Position numbers and translations under genes: made by a program. A stretch of DNA of 64,000 bases, from assembly GCF_964204645.1 (NCBI RefSeq), contig NC_134028.1, positions 5,616,501 through 5,680,500 of the forward strand, given 5' to 3'. Origin of the DNA: Tubulanus polymorphus (Eukaryota; Nemertea; Palaeonemertea; Tubulaniformes; Tubulanidae). Positions 1 to 11,930 of the stretch are shown here, piece by piece (the stretch's first letter is position 1; every line of letters starts with the position of its first letter). The notes under the pieces were generated by a model. It searched no databases. It saw only the letters and a list, made by a program, of their open reading frames with translations, and was not told the origin of the DNA.

Positions 1-61
1 TAGTTCAGTTCCAACTCGGGAACTATGGAGCTGGGTCCAGTTGTATCACGAACAAACCTAC

Positions 62-1967
62 CTTGCAGGCATTTTTACTGCTATGTCCACCGGCGCATAT
101 TGTTCCACTGTCTATAGATCTAGGTCCGTAAACCGTAGTACAAGTTGATCGGCTAACTATCTTCACGTCAACGTGAAGAAGCCTCGAAGATGACGGAGCA
201 AATTCATCTGTAAATACAAATTATTCCATGGACGACTCTAACACCAAACTTCGTTTTCGAGTCCATGGTTGTGTATATGTATTAAGGAAAATCCTTACTG
301 TACGGGTAAGTTTGCCCGAATCCGCTGACGTAGCACACAGACCCTGAAATCGGATCAGGTGTATTTTCTGGTAAACACGCTGGTATTTTCGTCTGGTCGA
401 AAAATACTTTCTCCGCCAGTTTCATTATGGCTAAATCATTTCCTTCAAAATATTAGAAAAAAAACTATTGATTTTGGAACTTAAACATAAATCAATGAAA
501 CGATATTCAAAACTTAATGGTTTTCACCTCTGAATTTTCTGTATCCCGAATGTTTTTCTATGCTTCGGACGCGATATCTTTTCGCTGAAGTTATTCGTCT
601 AGTTTCACCGATCACAACCCGCCAATTATAGGGCGTCATCCCTCTGAAAGAAAAACAGTTTCATATTCCATGTTAAACGATATGTTCCTACAGATCAGTA
701 ATTCCTGGATATAAGGAGTTTTCAAGGAGAAAATTTCAAGGAGTTTTCACGATCCGGTAATTCGGTAACTGGTAACAGAAAGATCCAGGCCCACGTTTAA
801 GGTTTAACTTCAATTTGATATACGATAAAATGGAAAAATGTTTTACCCGGAGAACGCGACACAATGCGCCGCAGTGACTATAGTGTCCTCATTGACCAAT
901 GTTCCACCACACGTGTGGTCATCCCGGAATATCAAACTCACTTGCCAGGGCCACTGCCCTGTTTTTGACGCACTACCGGAGATGATTCTCCAGTCACCGC
1001 TGTTACTGATTCCGCATGATTGTAGTTTGGTGTCCGTGGTGTCCGGGTTTACGACAGGTCTTGTAACGCTCGGTTTCGCAGTCGTTCTAGGGACAAATGT
1101 GGTCGGGGGTTTCTCTTTCGCTTTGCAAGAAGAAAATATCGTACATTTATGGGATTCGCTCAATATTGACCGAAATTCTAGACATCAAAAGAAGGATGAT
1201 CAGGGGTCAGACTCGAGGTCGACAATTTTGGTTGAATTGCTAAATTGCTGAAAATGTATCGAATATTCGAATATCTAATCGTATGATCATAGGTCGATGA
1301 ATCGAAGATGAGATGAGCCATGGCTTGATAGTTTTCATACAAACCTTTTCCTTTGCAGCAGATCAAAGTGTAGTGGTCGCAATAGCCGTATACATGAGGA
1401 TAATAGTTCGGTTTACCATCTGATCGAGATGGACAATCCGCATACGGAACACATTTCAAACCCAATTTGTTGCAATAATTCAAACCTACATGAATAGGCT
1501 ACATCTTTAATGATTTGTACTACCAAAGTTAGTGACCTAATTGTTGGTGGTAAGCTTTCATAATTGGATAGGCTTTAAAATAAATATCCGATCCTGAAAC
1601 TTAACTACTGAAAGGTTACCGAATAGTCGAAAGTGTACTTACTCATCTCAGAAATTGTATATTCTTTATGGTTATCTGTTTTAAGCATATAGGGCCTACA
1701 GTGGAACCTTTTATAAAGAAAACTCTGATACGTACAACGATTCATCGGATATAACAAATATAGATCTTCGTCCCAAGTAAGAAAATTTAATTATTTTCAT
1801 ACTGGATATAACTATCGGTTATAATAACCGACATATTTAGGTCCTGTAAAGTTCGTTGTAACGAGGTTCCACTGTATCATTTTTGAGTTCATAAAAACAA
1901 AATAATGTTCGATACCTGCAGTTGGACCCACGAATAGGATACAAATCGTGATAAGGCGACCGATCAT
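62..1967 (-). CDS. Clip-domain trypsin-like serine protease (3' end outside window)
   Basis: Six coding exons read in phase on the minus strand: 1916-1967, 1345-1485, 847-1120, 528-643, 299-442 and 62-207, giving 291 visible residues. Residues 1-17 are a hydrophobic signal peptide. Residues 19-64 carry six cysteines (C22, C29, C35, C53, C60, C61) ending in CC, the clip-domain pattern. A Thr/Pro-rich linker follows, then a zymogen activation site DWR-IISG. The S1 peptidase domain shows TAAHC (His150), NDLAIMKL (Asp197) and SGTICAGG. The exon with the catalytic Ser lies before base 1. The last visible residues, SKNACK, place Asn where trypsins have Asp189, so trypsin-like specificity is doubtful. 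Clip proteases are secreted zymogens that act in proteolytic cascades, best known in arthropod immunity; that role here is inference. Start: the first ATG of the signal-peptide exon. Confidence 0.85.
691..755 (-). repeat. Fragment of dispersed 'TTATATCCAGGAATTAC' repeat
   Basis: Within intron 3 of the clip-domain protease. Reverse-complement match to parts of the longer copies at 52915-53290 and 58065-58425, including the motif CTCCTTATATCCAGGAATTA. A shorter, weaker match lies near 9552-9605. Confidence 0.6.
1699..1874. mobile_element. Tc1/mariner-pogo type MITE, 176 bp
   Basis: Inverted ends: CAGTGGAACC at the left and GGTTCCACTG at the right, both directly flanked by TA (1697-1698 and 1875-1876), the target duplication of Tc1/mariner elements. 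No coding capacity. It sits in intron 1 of the clip-domain protease. Related elements lie at 6787-6916, 41004-41159 and about 55083-55268. Confidence 0.75.
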
Positions 1968-2313
1968 TGTCACCGAATGCGGGATGACACGAGAACTGAA
2001 ACCTCAGCGCGTTAAGCGTACAACCAAAAACAGGTGTTTATGAGTTATCTAGCGGTGTATGACAGGAATTTAATGACTTCAATGATAACGACAACTAGAA
2101 TTAAAGCAAATACTGAAATTGTAACACGCCGATCGGTCCTCCCGATAAGGTCACAACTATTGAAAACAGGCGTATATACTCTCACATATACTTCATTTAA
2201 TGGTTCCGTTCAATCAATATGAACTTGGCGTAAATACAATCCTTTTTCTCCTCTTAGTTTTCCTCTTTGTTCTCCTCTTATTCAGACAAAACGACAAACA
2301 AATTGTTAAAATT

Positions 2314-4236
2314 TCATTTTTCAGTTTTTATTTTCTTTCGGCGGGATACAATATTTGCAGACGGACAAATGTTGACATTGAGACATTGCTGGCATTTGGG
2401 ATTGACGGGTAGACAAGTTTGTTGACCAAAACCAACTAACAGATGATTCACCTCTTCCCAGTATTCCCTGAAAAACACGAAAATTGGACGTTTAAAAACT
2501 GGAAATAACATCGGTTGATTGAACATCCAAGGGTGGCTCCAGACTGCTGATTCTTAAGGGAATTTGAATACATCGCGCTATTAAAAAGTTAGCATTAAGA
2601 TCTTCCCGTTGATATCACCTCAGGCTTTCAGAAAATTGTCTACGTAATTCAAGTTCATACGTTTGGAAGAAATAATCACTTATTCTGTCAAAATACTATT
2701 TATCCGTTTATAGTTTTTAAAAGTCATTAACGGATTTTTATCACATTTGATAAGCACAAATATCTGATTATTTTATCACTGCGAAATTCTGTGACAAGCA
2801 ATCATTGAATAACGGGCAGCAGAGAAAATACAATACGCAAAATGATTTGTCGACCATCATTTTATTCATCTAAAATTGGTGGCACTGAGTTCACTGCTCT
2901 ACAACACTTTATTAATAAAATTTATTCATAATAATTACAATTTCTTAAGTTATCAAGAAATGTTAAATAAAGTCCAACGTTACCTCGGTAACCAATCTTC
3001 GAGTGCTTTTTGCGTTTGTTCAGGCTGTTTTGTTTTAACCCAGCCGAGTCGGTTTGAGATTCGATGTACGTGAGTATCAACGCCTATTCCTGTTAATTGA
3101 CCCCAGGCTGACCTCATCACTAAATGTGCCATCTTAGGCCCGACACCTGAAAGTATAAATCTATGAATCACTGGCCAATCTCATCAATGAATAGTCCTGG
3201 TCGACATATCATAAATTGGTCAAAGAATATTTACCAGGAAGTTCACATAAAGTTTTCACAGTATCAGGAATATCACTGTTGTACTTGTCTTGAAGTATTT
3301 GCGTTGTTCGTTTGATGTACTGGACTTTTTTCTGCAAAAATAGGCATTTGTTATGATTATTAAACTAACTTCAGCAGCTGAGAAAAATTTTTCCTTTCAA
3401 ATCACAATCGATTTTGAACATGGTTCCGTTGCAATCAGTTGATTCAAATCAGTACTTCTAAGGATCTTTCTAAAAAATAGTGTACATGTATAACTTATAC
3501 GACAACGAGAAGTTTGACTTTCACGCAATAATTTCTTACATTCCAGAACCCGACAGGGTGGATCAGTCGACCAAGTTTATCATCCTTAGTTTTCAGTATA
3601 TTGGAAACGCTGCACCCGTGTTCGCGTAATCTGTACATCGCGGCTGCTGTCACTTGATCTTTAGTTTGACTCGATAACATCAGAGATAACAGAATCTGAT
3701 ATCTAAATTCCTACAAATAAACACATAACATCAATCGGAGTCTGAGGCGTTTGCCTTTTTGTGAAAATGTACCCAAATATTGGATAAGTCTAATACGGCA
3801 CCTGAGGTGAAGCCTCTCCGTCTCCTAGCTGATCACAACCCATCGAATCAACCGGTGCATCTTTGGCCTTGCGCATTTCTCTAATATTTACAAGCTGTTC
3901 ATGCCAAAATGTCGGCTCCCATTTGAGTTCCTTTTCGAATTGTTCTTCATCTATTTCTTGTTTAATTTCTATTACAGGTAGCTTATTGTCCGTTTCATAT
4001 TGAATGCTTGAATGCACCCTCTTAGTCTTAGATCCACTGTCTTCAGGATTTTCCTTTTTGACAGTAATCTTATTTTCTGGTTTGGCCGTGTCATCTGCCC
4101 GAGTTAAATTTTTCACTTTGCGGCCCAATTTTGAAGCTGGCGTTTCTGAGGAGGCATCAGGCGGTTTTTCAGTTTTGATAGACTGTACTTGAAGAATCTG
4201 AGAGGATCGCGTGACTCTTCTCCCTGATAAATGCAT
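2314..4236 (-). CDS. NTHL1: Endonuclease III homologue NTHL1 (bifunctional DNA glycosylase/AP lyase)
   Basis: Five exons in phase: 3802-4236, 3540-3710, 3235-3331, 2984-3146 and 2314-2467, giving 339 residues (human about 304-312). The enzyme removes oxidised pyrimidines from DNA and nicks the abasic site, in nucleus and mitochondria. Residues 1-110 are a basic, low-complexity N-terminal tail rich in Lys, Glu and Ser. The conserved core runs from [10 protein letters not shown] through [10 protein letters not shown], the helix-hairpin-helix GVGPKM with catalytic Lys239, and GVDTHVHR with Asp258. The 4Fe-4S loop is C307-x6-C314-x2-C317-x5-C323. I start at Met 4236. A Met at 4320 is also in frame, but a good acceptor (TTTTGTTTTGCAG) lies just upstream of 4236, so the first exon is probably partly 5' UTR. 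Divergent from PRPF31 over a 1.1 kb shared spacer. Confidence 0.94.
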
Positions 4237-5329
4237 CGCTGGTCTTAATACTGTTGAAAACCTGCAAAACAAAACCTTGCATGAAGAGAAGTGGATTGCG
4301 TCAGATTCTGGGAATATCATCAGAAGTTTGTGTTCAGTATCAAAATCCAGTTAGGTATCCTTCCATGGCTTATGCCACCTGGATTTATTTTAAAAGAAAT
4401 GATGGCGCCTTTGAGAAAAATGTTGCACGTGCAAGAAATATATGATAGACATAGTGCGATAAGTGGAAGTGAAAGGCTTTTAAACTGAAGGAAACATGGC
4501 CCTATGATTTGAGAAAGTCGTGTAAAGTCGGTGTAGACCTATGCAGGAACAATCTCGATAAATGGCGTTGGTGCATCCAACATTTCACGACAGGGAAACA
4601 TGAGAGGGGGAAGAAATATAACTTAGGGCTGATGAATGGTTGCGTAAATTAGTTAGATTTTCGACAACTGCATAGATAATTCATAGGCTACGACGTGAGT
4701 GCACAGTAAGATGTCAGTTGAGTTAGAGCACAAGCGGTTAGCAAATACGGACACAAACATTACAGTCGTTCAAGTTCAAGCATTCATAGAATTGAAGGAA
4801 AAATGTGTAATTATTTACGATAAATTCGAAACACGATCCAGTATTCCACTCACATGTCCTACAAATAGCGTTATATAACTATACCGGAAGTACCACGGGC
4901 GCCGCCATCTTTGAATTTCGGCATTATTCAATTCAATTCAATTTAATTTGATGCCTTATAAGCTTATAAGAAGATTCACAAAGTAATTTCGCGCGGATAT
5001 AATCTTACTCGTAGGTATTTGAGATCCTCCGGAATATTTAGAATAAAGTAGTGGAGTTTGTCTTAGGCAATGTCTGAAGTGCAAAAGTAGTGTGAAAAAT
5101 AAAGTGTTTTTTGAGACCGTTTTAAAAGTTCAATTTAATCAATTCAAAATAACTTTATTGTTCCTAAATGTTACACATAAAGACATTTGGATTGACAGTT
5201 CATTATAGTAAACAGGTCAAACAAGAAACATGGAGTTATATCCATTGCAGTATAACGGAGCAATTTTGAAAGCATTTTCTTATCGTTTCAGTTTCAACTC
5301 TGTCCGGATTGAGAGAGATTTAAGCAGCC
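4237..5329. promoter_or_regulatory. Shared NTHL1/PRPF31 bidirectional promoter region
   Basis: 1.1 kb between two divergent housekeeping genes. An ETS/GABP-type site ACCGGAAGT lies near 4883-4891. A YY1-type site, AAGATGGCGGC on the minus strand, spans 4901-4911 about 10 bases away. Both are classic core-promoter elements of TATA-less genes. A splice acceptor (TCGTTTCAG) at about 5290 suggests that a 5' UTR intron of PRPF31 occupies the right part. No other gene seen. Confidence 0.6.
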
Positions 5330-8300
5330 ATGTCTCTCGCCGACGAGCTGTTGGCAGATTTGGAAGATGGTGGTGATGACGGAGTTGAAGATGAGATGGA
5401 AGTCGGTTTGGAACCGATTGCCGAAATCGACGAAATCCGATCGATGGATACTCATGACGATCCGAAGAATCTATCGATACGAAGCATAGCTAAACTACGC
5501 GATAGTTCAGAGGTGAGAATTTAGATATGCTGTTAGATGATACGCGGAGATGTGAAAAAAGATTATTTCTTCAAAACTTTCTCTGGTAATTTAGTGAAAT
5601 GCTATTTTTTTTCAGTTAAAACGGGTTCTCAGCGATATCGCTGAATTTCAACAAGTCGCGAGACGGGAAGCAGGTATTTTCCGATCGAAAGATTTTGACA
5701 CTGTGCATTTAAAGAGATCTGGTTGAAATATCAGTTTTCTGTTTTCAGTGGCCGGGCCGACTGAAGCTGATCCCGAATATCAGCTGATCGTTGAAGCTAA
5801 TAACATAACTGTAGAAATTGAAAATGAAATAAGTAAGTAGTGATGACAAGAAATTCACAAAAAATGATTGGTGTACTGTTATTTGCTCTGATCCCAGTTT
5901 CATAAAGAATATGATGTTAAGTTTTTGGTTTAGTTGTGTTATAGGTTACTTCTTCATGTTTTAAATGTTGGCAACGATACAAACTTTCAGCTTAATATTT
6001 CTAGTCAGTATCCTGTCATTAGTTCAGTTTCACGATTGGATATTTTCAAACAAATAACCAAAAGTACATAGTATTTAAGCCCATTCTATTGTAAAGCGAT
6101 GACCACAATCAGCAAACAAACAGCTAACCCCAATGATGAGCTAACTAACTCAACTTAGTTATGAAAGTACCCAAGGAATAAGCGGTAACTGGGCATTGAA
6201 AAGGATGATGACTGTTCATCTCGATTAATGTATTATATTCTAGGTATCATTCACAAGTTTACGAGAGATCAATACTCGAAACGTTTCCCCGAATTAGAAT
6301 CGCTCGTACCGACACCCGTCGAGTACATGAGAACCGTCAAAGAGCTCGGTAATCACATCGACCAATCGAAAAACAATGAAACTCTTCAACAGATCATCAC
6401 ACCGGCTACGATAATGGTCGTCAGCGTTACAGCATCAACGACACAGGGGTATGTGTTTATCGTAAATAGCAGAATCCTTCTACCCATCTTCAGAGTTATG
6501 CAACTGTAACTCATTTTCAAACTCTGAAGATGGGTGGAAGGATTCAGCCTCAGAAATTTTAAAAAAAAACAGTTGTTTGAATTGATACTCTGGGTTACTC
6601 TTAATGTATTTATTGGTTGAGCCCATTTTCCTTTGAACTAAGGACCCCATTTAACAATGAGGTTTAAGTAAAAACTGATAAGTGAAAGTAAATGCGAAAA
6701 CCTGATATTTGCAGAACTAAATTAGATCGTGATGAACTCACGCGGACAATGGAAGCTTGCGATATGGTGAGTATGACTTTGAAATACAGTAGAACTCGCC
6801 CAGTTCGGATTTTTCAATCGACATTTCAAATGAAATATCTTGTCCAATTAACCAGCAACTACCAGGCTGGTGTTTAAATTGTTATTCGTAATTCGGATTT
6901 TACTTAAGTTCTACTGTAGATCTGACTGACTTTGAATCTCTTCAGTTTAGTTCTCTACAACAATTCACATATTACTGCATCTATGTCTTCAGATGATTAT
7001 TATCTCCTCTTTTAAGGCCATCGAATTAACGGACATCAAGATGAAAATATTTGAATATGTCGAATCCCGAATGACATTCATCTCGCCGAATTTAACGATC
7101 ATCGTTGGCGCGACAACCGCTGCTAAACTAATGGGTATGCATTGTATTCCTCCAATTCGTCCCTCGGTAGCCAGTTGGTTTAATATTTACTTTCCCAATC
7201 ATACCACATAAGGTGGAGTCTACTGTAATGAAAATGCTTTTAGCACCTTATCAAATGTTTCTACGTTGGATTTAAAAATGTGGAGCTATTTTAGAGTTAA
7301 GCCTAATTTTATTAACAGGTTTGGCCGGAGGAATGACAAACTTATCAAAGATGCCTGCCTGTAATATAATGATACTCGGATCACAGCGTAGAACGTTATC
7401 CGGATTCTCCAGTTCACAGAATATGCCGCATATGGGTTTTATTTACTACAGCGAATTCGTACAAGAACTTCCCCCGGTAAGAACCACAATCAATCGGAAG
7501 CGCATGCAGTACGAGGTGTATGATCGATACTGGATTAAGAATGATGAAATCCTTATAACTGGTTCGAAATTTAACCAACCCTGGTAGAATTTAATTTTAG
7601 TCATGGATTAATTTTTCTGTAGGATTTAAGGAAAAAAGCGTCTCGTTTGTTAGCAGCTAAATGTGCGCTGGCCGCGAGGGTCGACTGTTGTCACGAGAGC
7701 GTCGATGGAAAAGTCGGCGATGATATGAAAGCGGATATCGTTGCTAAACTCGACAAATTACAAGAACCGCCGCCCGTAAAAACGGTGAAACCGTTACCGA
7801 CTCCGATCGACGTCGCTCGCAAAAAGAGAGGAGGCAGACGGTAGGCTCGATTAGCTTCACAAATTCTCCTGTCTGTGGACCCAATGGTGATGGATCCAGC
7901 GGGCATCCGTGGTGGTCGGGACATGTTGATGTCCCTTAAAAATCCATCCTCAAATATTTCCGACTGAATATTTGCTGAAAAAAAACAAAATTAAGATTGG
8001 ACAAATATAGAAATACCGACATTTTGTAATGGCAATTAGCTGTTTCAGAAGATCTAAAAAATCATTGTGCATGTGAAAAAGGAAATTTCAGCAAAGCTTT
8101 TAGAAAAAAGGCCATAAATTTCTTAAGTTGACACTCCCTTTACTTTTGACCATGGATTTGCCATCACAGTTCCACAGAATGTAGAATGATTTGAAATATT
8201 TTTCTATTTCCAGTGCAAGAAAAATGAAAGAGCGACTCGGTATCACTGATTTCCGTCGACAAGCGAATAGAATGAACTTTGCAGATGTAAGATTATTGTG

Positions 8301-9194
8301 AATTGCGATTCATTTTCTAGTCGTACATGAATCGATTATCTTACGAATATTTCTCTTTCCATGTTTTAAGATCGAGGATGACGCGTACCAAGAAGATCTC
8401 GGTTTTTCATTGGGTAATGTCGGTAAAGGGAACACAGGCGGTATCAGAGGGCCGGTGGTCGATTCGAAAACGAAAGCTCGAATTTCTAAAACACTCCAGG
8501 TAACGTTAATCACCTCTTAGAATCATATGGTCAAACTTATTTAAGTCATCATCAGATAAGACGTCACATTACTTAAGTCATCAATATCTTTGATTCCCAA
8601 TTTGCATTTCCAATTCGATTTACTAAGTGTAAGTCATGATTTGGATAAGTTGCCTATGATGACTTGAGTATGACTGTCGACTTCAGTCATGGCAAAGTTA
8701 TGACATGGTTTGTTTGTTATGTATTGTAGCAAAAGATTACGAAACAGAATCAGACGTGGGGAGGAAGTACGACGGTTCGTAAACAAGTATCTGGAACAGC
8801 TTCTAGTGTAGCCTTTACTCCTCTACAGGTCAGTATTTCAAACAGCGTTTTGGTTTATGTAATTTTGTATAATACGGCACAATGAAGAATTGAATTTGTT
8901 TACTATTCCTGTTGATAATTCCTGCCACTTTTTCAAAATACTGGCTGTACCCCTTTAGTTCCACAGTGGAAACAAATGAGACTATCGCGCCTGATGCCAA
9001 ACTTCAAAGGACCACATATGCCCATTATGTATAAACGGAATGCTTAATACAGTTAGTTTTTCAATCTCTTCTCATGTACTCTCTAATTGCAGGGTCTCGA
9101 AATTGTAAATCCTCAAGCGGCAGAGAAGAAAGTACAGGAAGCTAATCAGAAATATTTCTCTTCGACATCCGGATTTCTCAATCTGAAGAAGTGA
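5330..9194 (+). CDS. PRPF31: U4/U6 small nuclear ribonucleoprotein Prp31
   Basis: Twelve exons in phase: 5330-5512, 5616-5673, 5749-5832, 6244-6448, 6715-6766, 7017-7134, 7319-7476, 7623-7840, 8214-8286, 8371-8499, 8730-8828 and 9093-9194, giving 492 residues (human 499). Prp31 bridges U4 snRNA, the 15.5K protein and U6/U5 components in the tri-snRNP and is required for spliceosome assembly. It starts MSLADELLADLE like the vertebrate protein. The coiled-coil/NOSIC region includes HKFTRDQYSKRFPELESLVP and KELGNHIDQSKNNETLQQI. The Nop domain follows, with SVTASTTQG, GLAGGMTNLSKMPACN and SGFSSSQNMPH. Then come a basic KKRGGRR nuclear signal and the C-terminal GTASSVAFTPLQGLEIVNPQ. An AATAAA signal lies at 9434-9439. 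Convergent with MPC2. Confidence 0.97.
6472..6545 (+). repeat. 74-nt near-perfect hairpin in PRPF31 intron 4
   Basis: Arms of about 26 bases beginning GAATCCTTCTACCCATCTTC and ending GGGTGGAAGGATTC pair with a single G-U wobble around a loop of about 21 nt. It begins 24 nt after the exon 4 donor. A pre-miRNA-like shape, but equally a small foldback transposon; CATCTTCAG also occurs in the hairpin at 59336-59378. Confidence 0.6.
6787..6916. mobile_element. Tc1/mariner-pogo type MITE, 130 bp
   Basis: Inverted ends CAGTAGAACT and AGTTCTACTG with flanking TA on both sides (6785-6786, 6917-6918). It lies in PRPF31 intron 5. The inner arms also pair loosely (TTCGGATTTT against AATTCGGATTTTAC in inverted order). 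Confidence 0.7.
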
Positions 9195-9942
9195 ATGGTG
9201 TTGTCCACATTCACAATCTAATTTCAAGAGTATTGGAATTATATTCTTTTAAGTTCGATGACCTTACAAAACTTGTTGAGGTCTTTAAGTAAATGGCCGA
9301 AGTGTTAGTTCATATTCATCTGCTTAAACTGCAAATTGAAGTGCACAATTTCTTAACCGATGGCATGCATTTATATATTGTTTTATATAATATATATGGG
9401 TGTAAATGTGGAAATGATGATTTGTATGGTGATAATAAAGTGTACATACAATGCAAGATATAGAATACTCGAGTTTGCGATTGTTTTTGCTTGATATCTC
9501 AAAGTATTGGTATTTTACAATGGCCTCTTCCACCGGGTGATTGTCTTTCATGGAAGAGATGCAGACACATCCTTGAAATTTTCACCTTTAACACTGATCT
9601 GAACTGTAAAAACCTGGCCTTCCTCGCAAAGGATTTGGAAACGAATAGAAAATAAATCACTGGTATGATACAAATGCTACATACGGTATTAATTTATTCC
9701 TGTAAAACATGATGACAGGATAACCAAAATTTATACATTAACATGATATAATATCATTTAGATCAATTATTCGAGGGTCTACATTATTCGTGTTAAAAAT
9801 TAACTAGCTTCCAAACCATAGGTCGATTGATCACTTGGTGGTCAAAAAAGCGACCACTACAGGCTAAAAAATGTCTTAAAATAACACTATTGCCCTAAAA
9901 CTTTCCAAATCTGTGGATATCATCGTATCAAATGGATATGAA
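9195..9942. other. Convergent 3' UTRs of PRPF31 and MPC2
   Basis: Tail-to-tail spacer. It holds an AATAAA at 9434-9439 for PRPF31 and the minus-strand AATAAA (TTTATT, 9693-9698) for MPC2. A short fragment of the dispersed 'TTATATCCAGG' repeat family matches near 9552-9605. No further coding sequence seen. Confidence 0.6.
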
Positions 9943-11212
9943 TTATGGTTTCGCCTCTTCAATTGCGCCTGCTGCTTGCTTCTTCTGTTGTTCATGCCTA
10001 GGATTAAAGAAATGTCAATTACTTTCAGAGAAACCTGCATGCAGTTTAATTCTTGATCTCAATTGATTCTATTCGAAAAGATTTTTCTTAGCTCGTCTTC
10101 AAGACAACATAGTATAAGCGGCATGAGCCCTCAATTACCTCTGACTTACACCAAACAAGCAATTCATTTTGTGTGACCTAATTAGGCCTGGACAGGTTTT
10201 ATCCTCAATTGACTACGTACGTGTAAATTCTGTATAACTGATATAATCCAGTAGCACCGACGAAAATATTTACGCTGAACAAATTCCAGTTCTTAGGAAT
10301 AATGACCATCGAATATCTCGACCAAATTATGCCTGCGTAAAGACGAATTACAACATTACAACATGTACCAGTTAATCTAATTCGATAATCTTGTATTGCT
10401 ACTTAGAATTTTCAATGTTTCCATGGTGAAGGAATTAGAAACCTGGGCTGGGATTCATAGATGTGGAAGGAAAATAGTCCCTGGGAATATTTTGAAATTC
10501 GTCAGTTATAACGACTATGGAGGTTGTCACCCAGATTGAAGATTCACTCCTAGGGATAACTTTGATACTCAGTCTATGAAACCGGGCCCTGGAAATTGCA
10601 AAATGTTCCCAGGTAGGGTATTAAGCTGTTTTGATAAATCCAGACGGCATTTGAGCCAAATTAATTTACCAGTTGCTGCTAAAGCGGTCGATTGCGTTAA
10701 ACTCAATTTCTCAGCAGGACGGTTTATATCGGCTAGACCAGCAATCACTAGACCCTAGAAATATAATATCAAAAAAGGATTTATATGATTTAGAAAAAGG
10801 TCTCTAGAACAGGTACAAGTACAAGTGAAGCCCAACACCTCTGCGAGGCAGTTGGAAGCATTGTTTCCTGAAACCATGTTTGCTGGTGCTACTACGAGGA
10901 GGTTACCGACATGGACACTTACCCATTTAAATGTTGGTGCCCAAAAGAATATTGTTTTCGGCCCTATAAGAAATAAACGACGATACGATTGAGATTGGTG
11001 AAGAAATAGGGAGTGATTAGACTTAGACTAGAGTGAGACAGAGAACATGTAATGATTAATGAATGAATTATTGGAGTGGGCCGGGGACGGGGTGTCAACT
11101 TGCTTTCTTCATTGAGTTTTTACAGACCTGCCGGATGATTCCAAAAAGGTAAAAATTTAGCGGGTACTACTTTATCAAGTGCCCGTATACACGATCTAAA
11201 AATTGTCGCCAT
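9943..11212 (-). CDS. MPC2: Mitochondrial pyruvate carrier 2
   Basis: Five exons in phase: 11128-11212, 10923-10963, 10670-10754, 10221-10332 and 9943-9997, giving 125 residues (human 127). MPC2 pairs with MPC1 in the inner mitochondrial membrane and imports pyruvate for the TCA cycle. The short basic N-terminus (MATIFRSCIRALDK) leads into FLPFWNHPAG, the conserved entry motif. Three membrane segments follow, around KTIFFWAPTFKWGLVIAGLAD, ALAATGIIWSRYSMVIIP and NLFSVNIFVGATGLYQLYR. ADINRPAEKLS and RYSMVIIPKNW are family signatures. The C-terminal tail is short and Lys/Ala rich. Every junction keeps frame, including the 41-nt second exon. Poly(A) signal on the minus strand at 9693-9698. Divergent from the neighbouring protease, with 718 bases between starts. 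Confidence 0.96.
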
Positions 11213-11930
11213 GGCTGGAGCTGGCTACTTAAAATTGAAGATTGCAGAAACTAATTCCTGTCCAATTGAATTGACAGGTAGCAACAGTTCATTTCCGGTT
11301 CAAGGAATCCCTATTGCGCGTATATGGACTCAATTTGGCTTGCCAGGGATTGCTCCGACAGCGGATAGATTCGTTACGGTTCTCGACGGAAAGACCAATA
11401 AACGATTATTCTTCATAAATAGATAATTTGATATTCGTCTGACGAGCAGATTGCAACGAGCTGAACTGGTTCTGGTAGATATCCTTCCACTTACAAGGCT
11501 AGACTTGCAAAAGGGGATCGTTTTTTTCATTCATTGGTCATGAACATAGATTCGATAACCAAATGCATCATTTCCCTGATGATTTCCTAAGACAATGCAA
11601 ATTTCACCACAAATTCATAAATTGATCTCGTATATAAGCTTACTTTACAACCGAGTCTCCATCAAGACTCACAGCTGAAAAGCTGTCTGTAACTGCAACT
11701 GTAAATTGATCCTTGTACGGGTGAATAAAATAGCAAAAGAATAGACTACATGATTAAAGGTCGATATTGTCATAGATCCAGATAAAGACTTTTTATGCAC
11801 TGATAAATGATCATTTAAAATGAATCCCCAGATTATCAGATGGCGGTTGTTCGTACTTCGCATAAAAGCAGTCACAGTTTTAAAACGAGCGACACGAGGA
11901 GAGATTCGTGAAACGGCGTGAAAAACTATC
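11213..11930. promoter_or_regulatory. Divergent promoter spacer, MPC2 / serine protease
   Basis: TATATAAG at 11631-11638, on the strand of the protease, is a plausible TATA box about 290 bases before its ATG. No TATA is evident on the MPC2 side. Short ORFs here are on both strands, overlap one another and match nothing I recognise. Confidence 0.4.
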
